Below are positions 52,111 through 64,000 of a stretch of 64,000 bases of DNA, one piece after another. Every line of letters starts with the position of its first letter. Position 1 is the stretch's first letter. The stretch is from assembly GCA_963691705.1 (NCBI GenBank), contig OY829545.1, positions 33,033,475 through 33,097,474 on the forward strand, written 5' to 3'. The notes under the pieces were generated by a model. That model was given only the letters and a program-made list of their open reading frames with translations, had not been told where the DNA came from and made no database searches. The translations under genes and the position numbers were made by a program. This stretch comes from Viola odorata. Lineage: Eukaryota > Streptophyta > Magnoliopsida > Malpighiales > Violaceae.

Positions 52111-53508
52111 CGTTTGGTTTACGGAATGTTATTTTCTCTTTTGGAATCACTCTCCTGAGAGTGATACCCGGAAGACTAATTAGGGGGAATGATAATTTTT
52201 TGTATTTGGTTGGAATTTAAGATTCACGGGAAAATAATATTTTTGTATTTATTTTGTACTTGAAAATCTAAAAGGAAAGTAAGAAAAATTACTACTTTAT
52301 TATTTTCTATATTTGTGTATTTGTTATCTTGTTCATAGTAGGCATCTAATTATTCTTTTCTATATATATTTTATCATAAACTCTCTTTATTTCGCTGTCT
52401 ATTTTTCAACAATCAAAATATCAAATGAGTTTTTGAATTCTTCATTACTGCAATGGGTTGGTTGACGTGTGGATTAAGAAATTTAGTTTTATGAACTTTC
52501 TTTATCAACTTTCAGAATATATGTGCTTTGTCCTTACTCTTCTTTTTCTTTTGACTAGCAAGTTTATTTTATGGCTATAATTTTTTGCAGGTTAAGAACA
52601 TGACAATTGACATAACCTTCATATTAGAGTCCTTGAAAATTATAGCAATGTAATCTTCTTTTCAGAAGGATAGTAAATATGTTTGAATTATATCAACATG
52701 GTAAAAAATCACACCGGTGGCCAATATACGTAATAATCTTCCTCGAATAATAGAAGATAGTTTTGAATTACACCACTCAGTGAAAAATCACATCGAGTTC
52801 AAGGTATAATGTAATCTTCTTTTAGAAAAAATTTGAAAATACTTCTAAACTTTATTAAAACAAATGAAATTTTTAACCCTAAAGTATAACACTTTATTTT
52901 ATCTAGTCCCTAAATTATAAAATTATTTAATCAGGTCTCTAAATTATAACGCTTAGTTTAATTTAATCCCTGTACTAGTTGAGGGTGATAACGTAGCGAT
53001 TTTGTGCCCATGTAGCATGCCATGTAACATGCCACGAGTTTATTTTTTGAATTTTTTATTTTTTCTCAAATTTAAAAAAGATTTAAAATATAATTTGGAA
53101 CTTAAAAAATGCTTCATAATTTTTTTTTAAAATTTAAAAAAGTACCAAAATTTAAAAAAAGAATCTAAAACCTAAAAAGGGGAGAAATTCTAGAAAAAAA
53201 TTTAAAATTAAATATTAAAGAAATCTGAAGCTAAAAAAATAATACATATAAAAAAAATGTAAAAAATAAAAAAAAGGAACTAAAACTAAAATAGAAGGAA
53301 ACAAGTTTTTTTCTTCTGTTTCTTAGAATAATGCTAATGTGAGAGGACAAATATACAATTTAAGAAAGAAACTAACTTTCCCTCTAGTAGGAAATCACTC
53401 TCCCCACCCCCTAGCCAAGGAATCACTATCTCCCATTTTTTGGAAAGTGAGGGGTCAAGGGAAGTTGGATTCCGGGGTGTCTAACTTTCCTTGTCGCAAC
53501 CAAACGCA
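52111..53508. mobile_element. Candidate TIR element (GCGTTTGGTT ends)
   Basis: gcgtttggtt at about 52111 is mirrored by aaccaaacgc at about 53499-53508, and both ends have a ggaatcact(c/a) block a little inside. The AT-rich interior has no ORF. The target duplication is not clear, so the superfamily is open. Confidence 0.35.
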
Positions 53509-53564
53509 ATAAAACTCGAAATCTCATATTCCCGAATCACTTTTCTCAATTCTGCCAACCAAAC

Positions 53565-55600
53565 TGATACGAGCGTAGGCCCGTCTATGTCCGCATGCCT
53601 AGCTTTCCCCGCACACGTGCCGAGAGAAGTAAGACAGACAGTTCTTAGCGGCATGCCGTGAACGACTGGAATTTTTGAGGTTTTGAAGAGAAGTTATCGG
53701 CATGTTGCTAGTCACTAGTTTAAATGACTTTTCAGCCTGTTTTGTAATAAGTCTATATAGCTAGAGATAGACTCTTTTAGAGGGGTCTGGAAAATATGAG
53801 TTATCTCTTCAAAGACCATCACCTTAGGTGAGGATTAGGATTAGGGTTAGAACTTCATCTTCTCCAAACGGTCAGGTTGCTCAATGTCTTTCATTGAGAG
53901 GGTCGATCTTGGAAAGAGATCCTCGTAGCTATTTCGAGAAGGTTTCATAAGCTAGACATAGGCGGGTTTGTCATAGTTTTGGGTTACCTTTCTTGTATAG
54001 ATCCTTGTAACTAAATGGCAAGGTTGCCTAGACTTGATCTAGGAGGGTTTGTCTTAGTGATCAAGTTACTTTCTTGTATAACTTCCATCAATCCAACACC
54101 TTTCCACTTCCGCAACTTCATCTTCGCTTCATCATTCTTTTCGTCGATCTTCATCACCAACCTCCCAACGAGGGCTAGATCCTACTCAGGCCAAATCCTA
54201 GGCCCCCATCCTTCAAAACAGATCCTACACATGATGCAATGAAGTCGCCACCCTATTTTATTTCTAAGGTTTAGGGAACCTAAAGTCATGGCATAAAAAT
54301 AAAAAGCTACGGCAAAAAGGGTCTAAACCCGAGAACGATGGTTCGGGGTCGATTTATGGACTTGGGAAGGTGTTACGCACCCGAGTCTCATCCTAAAAAG
54401 GTTACCGGTTAAAAGAAAGAGGTGTTTAAATAAGACATTTAAAAACACGTAGTTGGGCTCTTAGAGGAATCGTCACTTTAGTCTTTCGTCGGGTCAGGAC
54501 TGATCGGGACTGGTTGGGACTGATTAATCGTTTATTGGTTGGGACTGATTAATCGTTAATTTTGACTAAAGCGGACACCCTCTTTCATCATCGGGCCATG
54601 CATGATTAAATTTTAATTATTAGGTGATCCTATCATGCATAACTAACAAAGTACCGATTTAATGAATGCGAAAAATAAACCGAGGTGTAGGATCAAAGCT
54701 ACCAAACACATGTATTTAATACGAGCAGAAATAATTAATTAAACATGACATTTAAAGCGAGTGATTTAAACAATTTATTCATGTGAGATCCCGCCATGGC
54801 AAACTTTGTTATTCACATGTTCAACACCCATACAAGAAAGCTACGACATTCCCTAAGAAGAATGCCTAAGTGTCATACCTTCCGAGACTTAGATTCGAGA
54901 ACGAATCTCCTCAAAGATAGATGAGATGATACGAGCGTAGGCCCATCCGTGTCCGCATGCCTCGACCACGAAAGGCCACCCGCGTGGCCTAGCTTTCCCC
55001 GCACACGTGCTGAGAGAAGTAAGACAAACAGTTCTTAGCGGCATGCTGCTAGTGACTGGAATTGTAGAGGTTTTGAAGAGAAGCTAGCGGCATGCCTCTA
55101 GTCACTGGTTTAAATGACTTTTCAGCCTGTTTTGTAATAAGTATAAATAGTTAGAGATAGACTCTTTTACAGGGGTCTGGAAAATGTGAGTTATCTCTTC
55201 AAAGACCATATCACCTTAGGTGAGGATTAGGATTAGGGTTAGAACTTCATCTTTTCCAAACGGTCGGGTTGCTCAATGTCTTTCATTGAGAGGGTCGATA
55301 TTGGAAAGAGATCCTCGTAGCTATTTCGGCAAGGTTGCCTAAGCTAGACTTAGGAGGGTATGTCATAGTTTCGGGTTACCTTTCTTGTATAGATCTTTGT
55401 AACTAAATGGCAAGGTTGCCTAGACTTGATCTAGGAGGGATTGTCTTAGAGATCAAGTTACTTTCTTGTATAACTTCCATCAATCCAACACCTTTCCACT
55501 TCCGCAACTTCGTCTTCACTTCATCATCCTTTTCGATCTTCATCACCAACCTCCCAACGAGGGCTAGATCCTACTCAGGCCAAATCCTCGGCCTCCATCT
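53565..55600 (+). mobile_element. Short non-coding LTR element F
   Basis: Two direct repeats of about 670 bp, from 53565 and from 54927, each beginning TGATACGAGCGTAGGCCC, flank about 690 bp without coding content. A TATA candidate (ctatatag) lies near 53753. The copies are alike until ccatc at about 54212 and 55600 and then diverge. The left copy may run on to catgatgca (about 54239), in which case the right copy is truncated. The left copy lacks about 30 bases present in the right (near 54970), which include the hairpin AGGCCACCCGCGTGGCCT. The internal part starts gaagtcgccacc, a sequence type seen in other plant LTR elements. Confidence 0.6.
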
Positions 55601-55829
55601 GGAAAAGCTACCTAAGTAATAGTATCTTTAAGTGAATTATGTATATCATTCATATTTTGACACAAAAAGTTTATAATATTTATTATTATGTACAACACCA
55701 TCAATTAAATATTTTAACTATTAATTATGTATTATCATAATTAATTATGTACAGAGCTTAATACTGTAATAAAATTTAATAACTAAAGACATTTTATTGA
55801 ATCGTATTAATAATAATTTTTTTATTTTA
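55601..55829. other. AT-rich intergenic DNA
   Basis: No gene or repeat recognised. Confidence 0.4.
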
Positions 55830-55831
55830 TA

Positions 55832-56068
55832 CTCCCTCCATTCCTAATTACTTGTCACTAGTCACTATTCCTATCGTTTTGTAAAACGGCCAGAATAGTA
55901 ACTATATGACCTCGAAAGATTTCGAAATTTTTCGTCAATGTATATTAATCCTTCACGTACGTTGAAAAAAAAATTCAAATTTTTTTGAGATCATATAGTT
56001 GCTATTCCGACCGCTTTAAAATGCGTGCTGGAATAGTAAAATGACAGGTAAAGTGGAACGGGAGGGAG
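55832..56068. mobile_element. Stowaway-type MITE (237 bp)
   Basis: CTCCCTCC...GGAGGGAG terminal inverted repeats, TA target duplications on both sides (55830-55831 and 56069-56070), and the whole element folds back on itself (atatgacctcg pairs with gagatcatat). This is the Tc1/mariner-derived Stowaway pattern, common near plant genes. Confidence 0.85.
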
Positions 56069-56070
56069 TA

Positions 56071-62300
<6,230 letters not shown>

Positions 62301-62738
62301 TGAAGAAAGAATCTTCCATCATGTCTTTCCTTCATCAGCAGATGAAAACTCTTTAATGAAGCAGAATGCCAGATAGATATGCGACCGCCAAAACATTTGA
62401 AAGGCATTTAGTAGTTTAACTTATAATAAGTTGTAATTTTCTGAAACTTTTGTTAATTTTGTGTTGCTCTGCAAGTTATGGTATTTCTTTTTGTTTCACC
62501 CTTTACATGTTTTGACTTGCATATGAATTTTTCAGCATTTTGTGTTCAGTTGTTAGGACTTCTTCCTATAAAGGACGAAAAAAAATGCGAAGATGACGAA
62601 TTTTTTGTCAGCAAAGCTTGAATCCCCTTAAGACTATTTCCTTACTTCCTCCTATCAAGATATTGGAAAATCCTATCTTAAAAAGATCTGTAAATTGAAG
62701 GAAGAAGTTCCTCGTCATAAGATAGTGATTGTGGGGAT
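62301..62738 (+). other. 3' untranslated and downstream region of the dehydrogenase gene
   Basis: The 3' end of the transcript probably lies near 62420-62480 (taataagttgtaatttt). Beyond it no gene is seen up to the hAT element. Confidence 0.5.
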
Positions 62739-63869
62739 TAGGGCTGAACATTTGACCCGCCCAACCCGCCAACCCGAACCGACCCGATCCGTCAAAAGCT
62801 AAAAAACCGCCAACCCGTCCATATACAGATACATAACCGACCCGCTCATTTAGTAGTGGGTCGGTTCGCGAGTCAATTTTACATATATTGCAAAATAACC
62901 GACCCGACCCGACCCTAACCCTAACCCTAAGTATATAAGCATCTCTTTCTCCTTTCTTTCATTCTTTAGCCGCTACTTTTTTTCTTTTCTTCTCTCTTCT
63001 TCCTTCTTTCTTCCTTGCTCTCCCTCTGCCTCTCCTTTTTTTCTTTTCTTCTTTCTTTCATTCTTTTTCTTCCTCGCTCTCCCTCTCCAAACCCCAAAGC
63101 AACTTCTTCAGCATCTCAATCTTCCTTGGGCAAAAAATCATAATCCTTCATCCCTCATTTCTAAAATCTTCATCATAATCCCTCCTTCTCCTCCCATAAT
63201 CTCTTATGCTCATTAGTCCGTGTTCGGTTCCACCTCACAGCTCGTGCTTCGCTGGGTGAACTCGCTTCCTCCGCCGTGGCCGGCCCCTCTCCAGCTTCCT
63301 CCGCCGTGGCTATGCTATACACCACTGATCAGTCACGTGTATTCCGACCCTCCTTTTTTTTCCTACTTTTACCTTTCTTATTAATATATATATATATATA
63401 AAACTCAGGAACATGTGAACGGTTGTATAGATCTGATAAAGAGGTTAATAGATCTGATAAAAAGAATTGATTTTTTTTATATGGTTGTATTTGGTTTTGA
63501 TTTTGATTTGGGTGGCCGTTGACGGCTAGGTGGAGGAGAAGATATTTATTTCTGTTTTAGAATTTAGGGTTTGTTGGTGGAAGAAGATGAGATGTTAGGT
63601 TTTTTTTTAAGGTTTGGTTGATGGGCCCAGCCCAATTGGAGGAAAAAAAAGTGAGGTTAAGGTTTTTTTTGGTTAAGCCCGACCCATTATTTGACCCATA
63701 AATATAACCGTCAACCCGCTAACCCGCAAATAACCGATCCGACCCGCTACACCCGCCAACTCGCGGTTATATGTGCTTATAATCGACCCGAACCGACCCG
63801 CTAAATTTCGAGCGGGTCGGTGGCGGGTTGGGTCTATAACCGACCCGACCCGACCCGTGTACACCCCTA
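62739..63869. mobile_element. Non-autonomous hAT-type element (1131 bp)
   Basis: Ends TAGGGCTGAACA...TGTACACCCCTA (imperfect inverted repeat) with a perfect 8-bp duplication gtggggat at 62731-62738 and 63870-63877, the hAT signature. The subterminal regions are packed with acccg/cgggt words (62755-62920 and 63680-63860). The centre is pyrimidine-rich with no transposase. Confidence 0.8.
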
Positions 63870-63877
63870 GTGGGGAT

Positions 63878-64000
63878 AGGGTTAATACATCCAGGTTTGT
63901 CATTTTTATTTTAATTAGTGTCAAATATTTTTTTCTATTTTTATCGATCTCAAACGTTTTATTCATTAGTTTAATATAATAACAATTTTCAAAAATAAAT
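63878..64000. other. Window end, AT-rich
   Basis: No feature seen. Confidence 0.4.

Noticed and set aside
54015..54242. Pair of similar ORFs at 54015-54242 and 55407-55619
   Set aside because: They are the same part of the two LTRs of element F; no protein features.
53565..55600. Retrozyme (LTR element with hammerhead ribozymes)
   Set aside because: Size would fit loosely but I found no CTGATGAG...GAAA hammerhead core in the repeats.
62917..62938. Telomere-like ccctaa repeats
   Set aside because: Only three units, of the ccctaa and not the plant ccctaaa type, inside the acccg-rich end of the hAT element; chance by composition.

Overview
This is eukaryotic nuclear DNA from a plant, most likely a eudicot. 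A nine-exon NAD(H) glutamate dehydrogenase gene (57936-62300, + strand, 411 codons, all GT..AG introns) lies at the right end. The left 50 kb is a nest of Ty3/gypsy-type LTR retrotransposons of the Athila and Tat lineages. Nothing bacterial is seen. I cannot name the species.

Nest, read from outside in. Element C (Athila-type) ends at 50086; its 5' LTR survives only as 39249-40126. Element A (a second, badly decayed Athila-type element, pieces 3958-7718, 21191-22347 and 38771-39248) abuts that truncated LTR and probably inserted into it. Three elements sit in A. Tat1 is in A's 5' LTR (only its 3' part, 1-3957, is in the window). B, an almost intact Athila-type element (7719-21190, target duplication gtgga), is in A's pol. 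Tat2 (22348-38770, target duplication attat) is in what remains of A's integrase and 3' LTR. Tat2's integrase is split by a 691-bp solo LTR (D), and C's 3' region by a 1457-bp solo-LTR-like insertion (E).

Tat2 transcribes leftwards. Between pol and its 3' LTR it carries about 7.5 kb of genes on the opposite strand: two small ORFs and two tandem paralogues of a Transposase_28-like gene. Each has a TATA-like box in front. One paralogue is an intact three-exon gene (732 codons after splicing). Tat1 carries the same small genes with the TATA-like boxes at matching places.

B's gag-pol is one frame broken by only two stops, followed by an intact 775-codon third ORF in the env position. Its left LTR is followed not by a primer-binding site but by a second copy of the 1-kb flank of its right LTR.

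An unexpected pattern is that B, C and D each carry their own short palindrome with a GGCC core, scattered or tandemly repeated through coding and non-coding parts.

From 50087 to 57800 there are smaller elements: a long-TIR MULE-like element with a captured gene fragment resembling a NOL9/GRC3-type polynucleotide kinase, a possible TIR element, a short non-coding LTR element and a Stowaway MITE. Downstream of the dehydrogenase gene is a hAT-type non-autonomous element with an 8-bp target duplication. All similarities are from recognition by eye, not from a database search.
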